A stretch of DNA of 64,000 bases from Flavobacterium sp. J372 (GTDB lineage Bacteria > Bacteroidota > Bacteroidia > Flavobacteriales > Flavobacteriaceae). Where the stretch lies: the NCBI RefSeq assembly GCF_024699965.1, contig NZ_JAJOMZ010000004.1, forward strand, positions 2,946,001 through 3,010,000. The letters run 5' to 3'. Below are positions 1 to 8,976 of the stretch, in pieces. Below the pieces are notes generated by a model. It had not been told where the DNA came from. It was given only the letters and a program-made list of their open reading frames with translations, and searched no databases. Made by a program: the position numbers and the translations under genes. The first letter of the stretch is position 1, and every line of letters begins with the position of its first letter.

Positions 1-537
1 AAAGCTGTGCAGCAGGCCGTTGATGAGCTTGGCGGGCTAAACATTTTGGTAAACAATGCGGCGGTGCAATTCCCTAAAACTGAGTTTAAGGATATTACCG
101 GCAGCCAGGTACGCGAAACGTTTGAAACAAATATCATATCCTTCTTTTATGTAACACGTGAGGCAATGAAGCACTTGGAAAAAGGCGACTGCATTATCAA
201 TACAACTTCTGTAACGGCGTACCGTGGCAGCGAACACCTTATTGACTACAGCAGCACTAAAGGGGCTATAGTGTCATTTACAAGGTCAACATCGGCAATG
301 CTGGCAGAGAAAGGCATACGGGTAAACGGCGTTGCGGCGGGGCCTATATGGACGCCGCTTATCCCGGCAACCTTTACTGCTGATGAAGTTGCAAAGTTCG
401 GACAGGATGTGCCGCTGAAACGCGCCGGGCAGCCATCAGAACTGGGGCCGACCTATGTTTTCCTTGCCAGTGAAGATGCGTCATACATCACAGGACAGAT
501 AATCCATGTCAACGGCGGTGAAGTGGTAGGAGGATAG
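1..537 (+). CDS. SDR family oxidoreductase, C-terminal part (gene starts before the window)
   Basis: This is an NAD(P)-dependent short-chain dehydrogenase/reductase with its N-terminal nucleotide-binding glycine motif cut off by the window edge. The frame is open from base 1 (K-A-V-Q-Q before the GTG at 7), so that GTG is not the real start. Visible family features are the NNAA motif (N-V-N-N-A-A), the catalytic Ser in NTTSVT, the Tyr-x-x-x-Lys pair in DYSSTKGA, and the C-terminal YITGQIIHVNGG. These fit the classical SDR subgroup of about 280-300 residues that includes YhdF/GspA39-like general stress oxidoreductases. The substrate cannot be told. The two small genes that follow (a hydrophilic protein and a BON-LysM protein) suggest a stress-response neighbourhood, which is inference. 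Confidence 0.9.
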   Translation, partial: KAVQQAVDELGGLNILVNNAAVQFPKTEFKDITGSQVRETFETNIISFFYVTREAMKHLEKGDCIINTTSVTAYRGSEHLIDYSSTKGAIVSFTRSTSAMLAEKGIRVNGVAAGPIWTPLIPATFTADEVAKFGQDVPLKRAGQPSELGPTYVFLASEDASYITGQIIHVNGGEVVGG

Positions 538-538
538 A

Positions 539-571
539 TTAATTACGAATTTTAAATTATGAATTACGAAT
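539..571. repeat. AT-rich intergenic repeat of the AATTACGAATT type
   Basis: The stretch is a degenerate run of the 10-11 base unit AATTACGAATT / AAATTATGAATT. Close relatives occur at 8914-8945 and 26956-26986 in this window. It contains no gene. The remaining bases to 632 are AT-rich leader for the next gene. Confidence 0.6.
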
Positions 572-632
572 AGAAATTTAAACAGCAAATTCCCAGCATA
601 AATCTGAAATCATAAATTTTAAATCAATAGCC

Positions 633-941
633 ATGAATACAAACGAAAGAAACGAGTTTGCAGGCGAAGACAGCCGCAGCAACGATATGAACCCGAATAA
701 TAACACAAGCCTTAACCAGGATAAGAAACACCACCCTGACGGGCCGCTGCCGGAAGATGACCCGGCAGTGATTAACCCTGACGAGCTGGCTACCTTCCCC
801 AAACCGGTAGAGCGCGATGAAAATGTTGACCTTGATGCTGAAAGGGAAAACCATATAGTAAACAAGCAGGAAAGCCCGGTGCGTGAAGGCCGCAACATAA
901 CCCGTACTGATAACCAGCCTGACGAAAGGGGATACATTTAA
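633..941 (+). CDS. Hypothetical hydrophilic protein, 102 residues
   Basis: The protein is highly charged and Asn/Asp/Pro-rich, with no signal peptide, membrane segment or cysteine, and looks intrinsically disordered. It starts at an ATG (MNTNERNEF) and ends 14 bases before the BON-LysM gene in the same orientation, so the two are probably co-transcribed. I do not recognise a family. Small hydrophilic proteins next to SDR and LysM/BON genes are often stress-induced in flavobacteria, but that role is only inferred from the neighbours. Codon use matches the flanking genes. Confidence 0.7.
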   Translation: MNTNERNEFAGEDSRSNDMNPNNNTSLNQDKKHHPDGPLPEDDPAVINPDELATFPKPVERDENVDLDAERENHIVNKQESPVREGRNITRTDNQPDERGYI

Positions 942-955
942 AATCTAAATAAAAT

Positions 956-1411
956 ATGAGTACACTGACATTTAATAAAGATGCTGGGGCATCATTATGG
1001 GGCAGCATTAGCCAGGCTGCGCCCGATGCAGAAAATTTAAAAGCGAGCGAACTGCTTAATTTTGTAAAGAAGCTCGGGCTGAAGTATAAGAACATCAGGC
1101 TGAGCACAAAAGGCCAAAACGTAGTTCTTGAAGGTGAGGTTGATGACCAGGCTGATGCCGAAAAAATTGCACTCGCCGTAGGGAATGTAGGCGGAGTAGC
1201 GTCTGTTGAGAATAAAATGCGTGTAACGGTTTCAGCGCCGCCGTCACAATACCATACAGTTGTGAGTGGAGATTCGCTATCTAAAATTGCCGGTAAATAT
1301 TATGGCGATGTACAGAAATACAACATCATCTTTGAAGCCAACAAGCCGATGCTCTCTGACCCTGACAAGATTTATCCCGGGCAGGTGCTGCGCATACCGG
1401 CGCAAGCATAA
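956..1411 (+). CDS. lysM: BON and LysM domain protein (LysM peptidoglycan-binding / Kbp-like)
   Basis: The 151-residue protein has an N-terminal BON domain (about residues 25-90, with the typical DDQADAEKIALAVGNVGGV segment) followed by a C-terminal LysM domain (about 97-147: YHTVVSGDSLSKIAGKYYGD ending IYPGQVLRIP). This is exactly the architecture and length of E. coli Kbp/YgaU, a cytoplasmic K+-binding protein induced by osmotic stress; homologues are usually annotated LysM. No signal peptide is visible, in line with Kbp. It follows a small hydrophilic protein by 14 bases and is closed by a strong hairpin terminator. The domain call is firm; potassium binding is taken from the family. Confidence 0.9.
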   Translation: MSTLTFNKDAGASLWGSISQAAPDAENLKASELLNFVKKLGLKYKNIRLSTKGQNVVLEGEVDDQADAEKIALAVGNVGGVASVENKMRVTVSAPPSQYHTVVSGDSLSKIAGKYYGDVQKYNIIFEANKPMLSDPDKIYPGQVLRIPAQA

Positions 1412-1417
1412 GAGTTG

Positions 1418-1443
1418 AAACGCCTCAATTTGAGGCGTTTTTT
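1418..1443 (+). terminator. Rho-independent terminator after the BON-LysM gene
   Basis: AAACGCCTC and GAGGCGTTT form a perfect stem around a short AATTT-type loop, followed by a T-run. It starts seven bases after the stop codon. Confidence 0.9.
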
Positions 1444-1493
1444 ATGAACTCCCCTGCCATCTTTTAGTAACTTTGTGTTTCTAAGGAAAATAC

Positions 1494-2138
1494 ATGAAAA
1501 TTAAAGGTTATATTATCACGCTTATCATTTTATCTATAACTTTTGGATGCAGCCATAAAAATATTATCTCAAAGGAAAGGCAAACGCCAACAGCTAAAGC
1601 GCAGGAGGCTTTCAGGCAGGACAGCCTGGCATTTGAACTTTGTAAAATTTACGGGTTTGACCAGGGAATACGCGATACGGGCCTAAATTTCAATAAAAGG
1701 GAATTAATGCCGAAAATTGATTCGCTTACTTTTGATAAAGTTGTGGCATTTGTAAGGGCAAATGGCTACCCTACCGAAGTTTTACTCGGTGAAAGAAATA
1801 TGAACCATGAATGTGTTGAGGCAGCGGTTCCGGCGGTTTTACTTCATAATCCGCACAGGCTGGTTAAAGACAGGAAAAATTATGACCTGTTTTTCAACGA
1901 AGTAAAGAAAGGAAATATTGATAAGGATTTTTTTGCCGCTGTGCTGGATAAATATTACTGGATAAACAGCCCGAACAAAAAGCAACGCAGGGTTTTTTAC
2001 GGTTCCCAATTTGGCAAGCCATGCATACAGACCAAAGACGCAACTAACAAAGCCCGCATTGAAATTGGGCTAGAGCCTTTGGCTGATGAAGGTTTTATTG
2101 ATTGCGGTGATGAAGTGCTGAATATGCCTGTAAAATAA
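1494..2138 (+). CDS. Hypothetical lipoprotein, 214 residues
   Basis: The N-terminus is a lipoprotein signal: positively charged MKIKG, a hydrophobic stretch, then a lipobox ITFGC with Cys at residue 19. The mature part is soluble and rich in Lys, Asp and Phe, with three further cysteines (in FELCKIY, NHECVE and GKPCIQ). No catalytic motif is recognised. It is a single gene between two hairpin terminators. It is probably anchored to a membrane in the periplasm or on the surface; its function is unknown. Confidence 0.75.
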   Translation: MKIKGYIITLIILSITFGCSHKNIISKERQTPTAKAQEAFRQDSLAFELCKIYGFDQGIRDTGLNFNKRELMPKIDSLTFDKVVAFVRANGYPTEVLLGERNMNHECVEAAVPAVLLHNPHRLVKDRKNYDLFFNEVKKGNIDKDFFAAVLDKYYWINSPNKKQRRVFYGSQFGKPCIQTKDATNKARIEIGLEPLADEGFIDCGDEVLNMPVK

Positions 2139-2166
2139 AAATGCTCCGATAAGGAGCATTTATTTC
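2138..2166. terminator. Bidirectional hairpin terminator between the lipoprotein gene and obgE
   Basis: AAATGCTCC and GGAGCATTT pair around GATAA. A T-rich tail on the plus strand and an A-run (T on minus) on the other side let it serve both convergent genes. Confidence 0.85.
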
Positions 2167-2182
2167 ATATAGATATTGCAGG

Positions 2183-3184
2183 CTACACATTCAGCATCTG
2201 CCACAGCTTATCCTTAAGCTCTGTAAGGCCTTGTTGGGCTACAGATGATATAAACATATACGGCACACCTTTTAGCTCCTTATCGAGCAGTTTTTTCATT
2301 TCTGCTTTCAGTTCATCGTCCAGCATGTCGCTTTTAGAGATAACAAGCAGCCTGTCTTTATCAAGCATTTCAGGGTTGTAGCGGCGAAGCTCATCTAAAA
2401 GTATTTCATACTCTTTCCTGATATCTTCGGCATCTGCCGGAACAAGGAATAATAGTGTAGAGTTACGCTCTATATGGCGCAGGAAGTAATGCCCAAGCCC
2501 CTTCCCTTCTGCGGCGCCTTCAATGATTCCCGGTATATCTGCAATCACAAATGATTGAAAATCCCTGTACGCCACAATGCCAAGATTTGGTTTTAGTGTA
2601 GTAAACGGATAGTCTGCAATTTTTGGTTTGGCAGACGTCAGTACGCTAAGCAGTGTGCTTTTACCCGCATTCGGGAAGCCTACAAGGCCAACATCGGCCA
2701 GTACTTTCAGTTCAAGGATTATGTCCTTCTCTTCCGGCGGCATGCCCGGCTGAGAGTACCTCGGCGTCTGGTTGGTAGAGCTGCGGAAATGCCAGTTGCC
2801 CAGTCCGCCCTTACCGCCTTTGGCGATAATCTGCTTCTCGCCGTCTTCGGTTATTTCAAATAGTATCTCATTCGTTTCTTTATCGCGCACTACAGTTCCT
2901 AACGGAACCTCAATGTACTTATCTTCACCATCTGCTCCGGTGCTTCGCGCTGAGCCTCCGTCACCGCCGTGCCCTGCCTTTATATGGCGCGCAAACTTCA
3001 GGTGGAAAAGTGTCCACAGCCCTTTGTTACCCACAAGGTATACGTGCCCGCCACGGCCGCCGTCACCACCATCCGGACCACCCTTTTCAATAAATTTTTC
3101 CCTGTGCAGGTGGGTAGATCCCTTACCTCCCTTACCGGAAGACACATATATCTTTACATAATCTACAAAATTACCTTCTGTCAT
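2183..3184 (-). CDS. obgE: GTPase ObgE/CgtA
   Basis: The 333-residue protein has the Obg fold at residues 1-160, rich in glycine ([31 protein letters not shown]), followed by a G domain. That domain has G1 [10 protein letters not shown] near 167, G3 [12 protein letters not shown] near 215, and G4 SKSD near 283. Length and N-terminus match the short Bacteroidetes Obg, which lacks the C-terminal OCT domain. ObgE is an essential ribosome-associated GTPase involved in 50S maturation and (p)ppGpp response. In flavobacteria obgE often neighbours adk and hpt; here a glycosyltransferase and a CorC-type gene lie between them. Confidence 0.97.
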   Translation of the reverse strand: MTEGNFVDYVKIYVSSGKGGKGSTHLHREKFIEKGGPDGGDGGRGGHVYLVGNKGLWTLFHLKFARHIKAGHGGDGGSARSTGADGEDKYIEVPLGTVVRDKETNEILFEITEDGEKQIIAKGGKGGLGNWHFRSSTNQTPRYSQPGMPPEEKDIILELKVLADVGLVGFPNAGKSTLLSVLTSAKPKIADYPFTTLKPNLGIVAYRDFQSFVIADIPGIIEGAAEGKGLGHYFLRHIERNSTLLFLVPADAEDIRKEYEILLDELRRYNPEMLDKDRLLVISKSDMLDDELKAEMKKLLDKELKGVPYMFISSVAQQGLTELKDKLWQMLNV

Positions 3185-3330
3185 CGCTTTTAGTTTAAGG
3201 TTTCAAGTTTAAAGTTTCAGGTTGCTTACTCAAACTCATAACTTTTGGCTGATGCCTGATGGCTTGTGCCTTTTTTGAACCCGCAAAAGTACGTTATTTT
3301 TCTGAAAGGAAAGTGTAGCATCATAAAAGC

Positions 3331-3363
3331 AAAAAGCTGCCGCATTTCTGCAACAGCTTTTAT
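3331..3363 (-). terminator. Terminator downstream of the membrane glycosyltransferase
   Basis: On the minus strand AAAAGCTG and CAGCTTTT pair and are followed by a broken T-run (TTTTTGCTTTT). The remaining bases between here and obgE (3185-3330) are AT-rich, with short TTTAAAGTTT-type repeats and no gene. Confidence 0.75.
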
Positions 3364-3418
3364 TTAAGTTCACATTTAAGCTTCTAACTGAGACTAGGAC
3401 TGATTACTGACCACTGCG

Positions 3419-4837
3419 TTATCCGCGTGTCAGCCATCCGCCCCGGCTTACCGTTGCTATAGCGTAGGGCATTATCCAGAATAAAGCAAACGTGTAAAGC
3501 AAACTGTAGGCATAGGCCCAACCGGATCCTTTTAATGTGTGCCTTTTGGCATAAAAGAAAACACTGAAGCTTGAGGATATCAGGATACCGAACAGCGTTG
3601 TAGTCAGGAAAATTATAGGGTTTAAGCATACCAGCACAAACATTAGCAGCATAAACGGATAGGTTAGCAGCATATTGAGCGCCTGGTCAAAAAACACTAA
3701 TCTTGTCCCGAACCTTGAGCTGCCTTCCCTGAATTTTTTGAAGACAAACTTGCCCATCATAAGATTTTCGCGCACATTGCTCCTGCCCCAGCGTATAAAC
3801 ATTTTATACAGGCCTGTAAAGCTTTCAGGCACGTTGGTAAGCACATAAGAATTACGCTGGAACAATACATGGAAACCCTGCTTCATAATCATATTTGTCA
3901 TGGCGCGGTCTTCACCAATATCGCTGGCCTGGCCGTTAAAGGTTTGGTTAATCCAGTCTTCAAGGCAATTGAAAACAACATCCCTGCGATAAGCAGAAAG
4001 CGCTCCCGGCGTACACAGCACTGAACCAAGCGCACTTTGTGCAGAGCGCATAAACTCAAAGCTAAGCACAAAACTTACATTAAGCATTTTGGGTATAATG
4101 GCATTACTATTATTCAGCACCCTCACGTTGCCAGCTACTGCGCCGCACTTAGGGTTCACTGCAAACGGGCTAACGAGGTTGCGCAGTGTATCTTCCTTAA
4201 CTACAGAGTCACTATCAACCGTTACAAAAACATCTCCTGTACCCATTTTAAAGCCACGGTACAGCGCATGCCTTTTGCCCATATTTTTTGGCTGTTTAAA
4301 GATGGAAATACTATCACCTAAATCTGCCTTTGCTTTTTGCATCCACTCCCATGTATCATCTTTACTGCCATCATCTATGGCTAGCAGCTGCAATTTTTGT
4401 GAAGGGTATTTGCTGGCTACCAGGCTTACAAGCGTATCATATACCAGGCGCCCTTCATTATAAGCCGGCACTATGACCGTTACCGAAGGCAGCAATTCAT
4501 CTGTTACAGATTTTACAGACTTATACTTGAAATACAGTACAACATTAAACAGAAAATACAACAGTTTATATACCAATAGCGCCGTAGTGATTACTATAAA
4601 ATAGAAACCCCAGGTGGTACTCAGCCTTTCAAAATGCAGTTTTTCTATTTCAGGCTGTAATTCATAAACCATATAGGCTGCACCAAGCAATAATGCTATT
4701 GTAGCGGCAAGAATGACGGCACGTGATGTATCGATACCCTTAAATTTATTGAAGCTGCGTGAAATTAAGTTTCCTGAACTTAGATTATCAGATGTTTCTA
4801 AAAGTTGGTGTTGGCTTGTAATAATTTCTGTATCCAT
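3419..4837 (-). CDS. Membrane-bound family 2 glycosyltransferase (processive, PgaC/hyaluronan-synthase-like)
   Basis: The 472-residue protein has two N-terminal transmembrane helices (about 36-60 and 80-105), a cytosolic GT2 catalytic domain (about 120-350) and three to four C-terminal helices (about 370-460). Catalytic signatures are VIVPAYNEG, DDGSKDDTW, VDSDS (DxD), an acceptor-side ED motif (GEDRAMTN) and a RWGRSN form of the Q/RxxRW motif. This set is typical of processive beta-glycan synthases such as poly-GlcNAc and hyaluronan synthases. The polymer made is unknown. It stands alone between two terminators. Confidence 0.87.
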   Translation of the reverse strand: MDTEIITSQHQLLETSDNLSSGNLISRSFNKFKGIDTSRAVILAATIALLLGAAYMVYELQPEIEKLHFERLSTTWGFYFIVITTALLVYKLLYFLFNVVLYFKYKSVKSVTDELLPSVTVIVPAYNEGRLVYDTLVSLVASKYPSQKLQLLAIDDGSKDDTWEWMQKAKADLGDSISIFKQPKNMGKRHALYRGFKMGTGDVFVTVDSDSVVKEDTLRNLVSPFAVNPKCGAVAGNVRVLNNSNAIIPKMLNVSFVLSFEFMRSAQSALGSVLCTPGALSAYRRDVVFNCLEDWINQTFNGQASDIGEDRAMTNMIMKQGFHVLFQRNSYVLTNVPESFTGLYKMFIRWGRSNVRENLMMGKFVFKKFREGSSRFGTRLVFFDQALNMLLTYPFMLLMFVLVCLNPIIFLTTTLFGILISSSFSVFFYAKRHTLKGSGWAYAYSLLYTFALFWIMPYAIATVSRGGWLTRG

Positions 4838-4985
4838 ATGTGTAAGGTTTAAAATTTCCTTACCACATATTTACAACCACTATGCCTTAAGTGTATTTTG
4901 CAATAAATCAATATGTTACAAATACAGTACTCGATTAATAGTTGTAGAATTCCACATTATTCAATAAAAAATCCACATTATTAAA

Positions 4986-5012
4986 ACAAAAAGCCGGGGA
5001 TATTCCCGGCTT
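4986..5012 (-). terminator. Terminator downstream of the CNNM/CorC gene
   Basis: On the minus strand AAGCCGGG and CCCGGCTT form a stem followed by TTTTTGTTTT. It closes the hpt-adk-CorC operon. Confidence 0.85.
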
Positions 5013-5032
5013 CATATGTATATGTGTTTTGC

Positions 5033-6310
5033 TTATTCTTTTATTGATCGTACAAGAACTTTGTCAATTTTCACACCATCCATTTTCAGTACTTCCAGTT
5101 CATATAAGTTCCATGCCAGTTTCTCACCTTCTTTCGGAATATATGATAGCTCAGTCATTACAAGCCCGCTTACTGTTGTTACCTCATAATCATTGGTAAG
5201 GTCGTCAAGGTCAAAGTAAGTAAGAAAATCATGCAGGGGGTAATGCCCGTCTACAATCCAGGTACCATTTTCCTGCGCCACCAGCTGGAACTCATCATCA
5301 TAAAAATCTGATGCATCACCTACAAGCGCCTCCAATATGTCATTCAGCGTGATGATGCCCTGGAAAACACCGTACTCATCTGTTACAAGTGCATAATGCA
5401 CCTTTGTTTTTTTGAATATCTCAAGGGCCTTATAGGCTGATGTGTGCTCAATAAGATACACAGGTTCTTTTACAATATCCTGCAATTTAAAATCAGGCCT
5501 TTCAAAGTTGGCGAAGATATCTTTCAGCAGTACCACCCCAATAACATCATCAAGGTTCTTACCTTCGCAAACGGGGTACACGCTGTGCAATTCTTCAAGC
5601 ATAATACCGCGGATATTCTCTTTATTATCTTCGGTTGAGAGATAGATAACCGATTTGCGGTGTGTCATCAGCGAATTTACCTTCCTGTCGCCGATATGGA
5701 AAACGCGCTCCATGATGTCGTGCTCAATTTCCTGCACTTCACCACCTTCGGTACCTTCCTTAATGATCGCCTTGATTTCTTCCTCCGTAACCTTCCCGTC
5801 AGCCGTGGGGCGTATGCGGAAAATCTTCAGCAAAAACTCTGTAGATGTGGTAAGCAGCCATATGAATGGCGCCGTGATGATAGAAATGTACTTCATTGGG
5901 AGCGCCACCGTTTTGGCGATCGTCTCCGGATAATTTAATCCTATGCGCTTTGGCAGCAATTCGCCCAATACAAGCGAAAAGAAGGTAAGTATTACAACTA
6001 CTACACCTACAGCTATATTGTGTGCATAAGGTGCAAGCGGCTCAATTGTGAGTATCCATGCCTCAACATCTCCGGTTACCTTATCGCCGGAGTAGATACC
6101 GGTTAAGATACCGATAAGCGTGATGCCTATTTGTACTGTAGACAAGAATTTGTTGGGTGAATTGGCAAGGTCAAGCGCTGTCTGTGCGCTGGCATTGCCT
6201 TTTTTGGCGGCTGTTTCCAGCCTGTTCTTCCGTGCCGAAATCAGCGCAATCTCGCTCATAGAGAATACGCCGTTAAGGATTATCAGGAAAACAATTATGG
6301 CTATTTCCAA
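5033..6310 (-). CDS. Hemolysin-type CNNM/CorC family membrane protein
   Basis: The 425-residue protein has an N-terminal DUF21/CNNM transmembrane domain (about 1-190, beginning MEIAIIVFLIILNGVFSMSE), a pair of CBS domains (about 205-330), and a C-terminal CorC_HlyC domain (about 345-420; NGTWIVDGHYPLHDF, DDLTNDYEVTTVSGLV). The family handles Mg2+ or Co2+ export or resistance; the older name hemolysin C is misleading. The gene starts 11 bases after the adk stop codon, so it is probably part of the hpt-adk operon. Confidence 0.93.
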   Translation of the reverse strand: MEIAIIVFLIILNGVFSMSEIALISARKNRLETAAKKGNASAQTALDLANSPNKFLSTVQIGITLIGILTGIYSGDKVTGDVEAWILTIEPLAPYAHNIAVGVVVVILTFFSLVLGELLPKRIGLNYPETIAKTVALPMKYISIITAPFIWLLTTSTEFLLKIFRIRPTADGKVTEEEIKAIIKEGTEGGEVQEIEHDIMERVFHIGDRKVNSLMTHRKSVIYLSTEDNKENIRGIMLEELHSVYPVCEGKNLDDVIGVVLLKDIFANFERPDFKLQDIVKEPVYLIEHTSAYKALEIFKKTKVHYALVTDEYGVFQGIITLNDILEALVGDASDFYDDEFQLVAQENGTWIVDGHYPLHDFLTYFDLDDLTNDYEVTTVSGLVMTELSYIPKEGEKLAWNLYELEVLKMDGVKIDKVLVRSIKE

Positions 6311-6321
6311 GTAGGATGATA

Positions 6322-6897
6322 TTAGTTAAACGTGTCGATAACAGCTGTAAGCCGCTTCGTAATTTCAGAGATGTCGCCTATGCCGTCAACCGCATGAAAC
6401 TTGCCCTGAGCCTTATAGTAATCAATAAGTGGGGCAGTCTTTTCATTATACTCCTCATAGCGGTTGCGTATCTTTTCTTCATCCTGGTCATCAGGCCTGC
6501 CACTAGTTTTGCCGCGCTCCAGGAGCCTTTGCACAAGTATATTGTCATCAGCCTCAAGCGCTACCGTGCCTGCAACTTCCCAGCCTTTGCTTTTCAGGAA
6601 AGCATCAAGCGCATCGGCCTGGGCGGTAGTCCTCGGGAAACCGTCAAATAAAAACCCTTTTGTGTCAGGATGCTTTTCTACCTCATCCTGAAGCATTTTT
6701 ATGGTAAGTTCATCCGGCACAAGGTCACCCCTGTCCATATAACCTTTGGCTTCCTGCCCAAGCGGCGTATTATTCTTAAGGTTGTAACGGAAAACATCTC
6801 CGGTAGATATGTGTGTAAGGTTGTATTTCTCTTTCAAAAATTCAGCCTGTGTGCCTTTGCCTGCACCCGGCTTTCCGAAAAGTACGATATTGATCAT
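6322..6897 (-). CDS. adk: Adenylate kinase
   Basis: The enzyme interconverts ATP + AMP and 2 ADP. The start is the ATG at 6897 giving MINIVLFGKPGAGKGTQ; the open frame extends 27 codons further upstream, but that part is low-complexity leader. The 191 residues match the short adenylate kinase form. The P-loop is GKPGAGKGT, the AMP site includes STGDVFR, DGFPRT is present, and the LID segment is short (ERGKTSGRPDDQDEEKIRNR) without zinc cysteines. It lies 25 bases downstream of hpt and 11 bases upstream of the CorC-type gene. Confidence 0.97.
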   Translation of the reverse strand: MINIVLFGKPGAGKGTQAEFLKEKYNLTHISTGDVFRYNLKNNTPLGQEAKGYMDRGDLVPDELTIKMLQDEVEKHPDTKGFLFDGFPRTTAQADALDAFLKSKGWEVAGTVALEADDNILVQRLLERGKTSGRPDDQDEEKIRNRYEEYNEKTAPLIDYYKAQGKFHAVDGIGDISEITKRLTAVIDTFN

Positions 6898-6922
6898 CTT
6901 TAAGTTTATAGTGTTTGTGTTG

Positions 6923-7453
6923 TTAGTCGTGTAGTTGGTAAATTTCAGGGATGTTGCGGCCCAGCCCATCATAGTCAAGTCCGTAGCCTACAATAAATTT
7001 ATTCGGGATTTCAAAGCCAATGTAGTCCAGCTTAATGTCTTTAGTGTAGGCTTCCGGCTTAAAGAAAAGCGTTGCTATCTTCAGTTGCTTTACGCCCTGC
7101 CCTTCAAACATCTTTTTAAGCTCAACGATGGTATTGCCGGTATCAACAATATCTTCAATAATAACTACTGAGCGCCCTGTAAGATTCTGCCCCAGCCCTA
7201 TCAGCTGCTTTACATCATGGGTCGATTCTGTGCCCTCATAAGAAGCCAGCTTAACAAAGCTCACTTCACATGGCCCGCTATAGCGTTTCATAAAGTCTGA
7301 AACTACCATAAAAGCGCCGTTGAGCACTCCTATAAAAACCGGAACTTCGCCTACATGGTCATCTTCGGCCTGGCGTACCATACGTGTTATTGCGGTTTCA
7401 ATTTCTTCTGCCGGGATAAAAGGCACAAATTGTTTATCGTGAAGCTGTATCAC
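6923..7453 (-). CDS. hpt: Hypoxanthine phosphoribosyltransferase
   Basis: This purine-salvage enzyme makes IMP/GMP from hypoxanthine/guanine and PRPP. The PRPP-binding motif VVIIEDIVDTGNT is intact, and the C-terminus (PNKFIVGYGLDYDGLGRN) is typical. I place the start at the GTG at 7453 (MIQLHDKQFVPFI), because flavobacterial homologues begin this way and because a -7 promoter box lies at 7481-7488. The open frame runs back to a TTG at 7483, which would lie inside that box. That gives 176 residues. It is the first gene of an hpt-adk-CorC operon. Confidence 0.93.
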   Translation of the reverse strand: MIQLHDKQFVPFIPAEEIETAITRMVRQAEDDHVGEVPVFIGVLNGAFMVVSDFMKRYSGPCEVSFVKLASYEGTESTHDVKQLIGLGQNLTGRSVVIIEDIVDTGNTIVELKKMFEGQGVKQLKIATLFFKPEAYTKDIKLDYIGFEIPNKFIVGYGLDYDGLGRNIPEIYQLHD

Positions 7454-7480
7454 TTTAATTTTTTGGTTTGGTATAATTTG

Positions 7481-7488
7481 CAAATATA
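7481..7488 (-). promoter_or_regulatory. Putative -7 box of the hpt operon
   Basis: On the minus strand the sequence is TATATTTG, a perfect match to the Bacteroidetes -7 consensus TAnnTTTG. It lies 28 bases before the GTG start chosen for hpt. I see no convincing -33 TTTG. Confidence 0.5.
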
Positions 7489-7639
7489 CTAATTACAGTA
7501 CAGCAGTATAATTTGCACTTCTTATTTTCTGACAATTTTAAGAATGTTAAAGTATGTTTAAGATTCAGGGGGTTAGTTCGGTAAAAATTTAGCAAATAAG
7601 TAAATTCGTTCAAAATAGCATCCACTAAAAAGATTTATA

Positions 7640-8913
7640 ATGAAGACACTTGCATTGATGGCGACAGTACTGGCCTTTGCGTCGCTTACATCCTGCAACG
7701 GGCAGGCCACACCAAAAGAAAAGAAAGAAGGGCGCGCCCAGGGCAGCGATATAGTAAAAACCGCTATTGGCGACATTACATTGCCGGCACCATACTCAAC
7801 TGAGTCTGTAACGAAGCAAAACAGTATGAAAGACTGGCCTGAAGGACAGGGCCCTAAAGCTCCTGCAGGTTTTACGGTAACCAAATTTGCAACAGACCTG
7901 AAGAACCCGCGCAATACATACATTGGCCCTAACGGCGATATTTTTGTAGCAGAATCCGGCACACGCAACAGTGGTAACCAGGTGAGGCTGCTGCGCGATA
8001 ATGACAAAGACGGCACCTACGAAACCAAAATTATTTTTGCTGAAGACCTTAATAAGCCCTACGGATTACTAATACTGAAAAACTATTTCTACATTGCCAA
8101 CACTGACGGATTATACCGCTACCCTTATAAAGAGGGCGATACCAAACTTCAGGGCAAGGGAGAAAAAATTGTAGAACTCCCCGCGGGAGGCTATAACAAC
8201 CACTGGACGCGTAACCTTATTGCCAGCGCTGACGGTTCTAAGATTTATATTTCGGTTGGCTCGGCAAGTAATGTAGGCGAATATGGCCTTGAGAAAGAAG
8301 TGCGCCGTGCGGCAATACTTGAAGTGAATCCTGACGGCACCGGTGAAAAACTGTATGCAAGCGGCCTGCGCAACCCGGTGGGGATGGATTGGAACCCCGC
8401 AAACGGTGAGCTGTGGACGGCAGTAAATGAGCGTGACGGGCTGGGTGACGGGCTGGTGCCTGACTATATTACCAGCGTAAAACCGGGCGGCTTTTACGGG
8501 TGGCCTTACTCTTACTTCGGGCAGATTGAAGACCCGCGCCTGAAGGGAAAAGCAAAAGACCTGGTAGCCAAAGCCATTGTACCTGATGTGCCTGTAGGGA
8601 ACCATACAGCATCGCTTGGGATAGCTTTCTACACCAAAGATAAATTCCCGGCGCAATATAAAAATGGCGCGTTTGTAGGCCAGCACGGTTCTTGGAACAG
8701 CTCTGTGCTTACGGGTTATAAAGTATTATTTGTGCCGTTTAAAAACGGTAAGCCTTCGGGCCCGCCGCAGGACTTTTTAACCGGCTTCATTCAGGATGAA
8801 AAAAAGCTACAGTATATGGGCGCCCTGTTGACGTTACTATGATGACTGACGGCTCGCTGCTGGTAAATGACGACAATGGGAACACGATATGGAGGGTTTC
8901 ATATTCTAAATAA
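7640..8913 (+). CDS. Sorbosone dehydrogenase-like (PQQ-type sugar dehydrogenase fold) lipoprotein, frameshifted near the C-terminus
   Basis: The protein begins with a lipoprotein signal (MKTLALMATVLAF...LTSC, Cys at residue 19). It continues as a six-bladed beta-propeller of the L-sorbosone/soluble glucose dehydrogenase type, with KNPRNTYIGPNGDIFVAESG, ASGLRNPVGMDWNP and GNHTASLGIAFY characteristic. The frame that starts at 7640 stops at 8842 after a wrong tail. From about 8807 a second frame reads ATVYGRPVDVTMMTDGSLLV and then NDDNGNTIWRVSYSK to a stop at 8911-8913, which is the expected family ending. One added A in the seven-A run at 8799-8805 would join the frames into about 424 residues. 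This is a sequencing error or a very recent frameshift. Substrate and cofactor are unproven. Confidence 0.85.
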
Positions 8914-8976
8914 TCCTGAATTTTAAATTTTGAATTTTGAATTATATTCCATTTCGACGAAGGAGAAATCTCATTT
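8914..8976. repeat. AT-rich repeat followed by a TTCGACGAAGGAGAAATCTC element
   Basis: Bases 8914-8945 are a degenerate AAATTTTGAATTTTGAATT run like those at 539 and 26956. Bases 8950-8976 (ATTTCGACGAAGGAGAAATC core) resemble a dispersed intergenic repeat of many flavobacteria. The open frame of the next gene runs through both. Confidence 0.55.

Noticed and set aside
578..1107. Minus-strand open frames opposite the small hydrophilic and BON-LysM genes
   Set aside because: They overlap well-supported plus-strand genes, and their composition is that of antisense translation.
2772..3161. Plus-strand open frames opposite obgE
   Set aside because: They are shadows of the glycine-rich obgE coding sequence (Pro-rich antisense translation) with no independent support.
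7640..8842. Sorbosone dehydrogenase ending at the 8842 stop as a natural C-terminus
   Set aside because: The family C-terminus GRPVDV...NDDNGNTIWRV is fully preserved in the next frame directly after a seven-A run.
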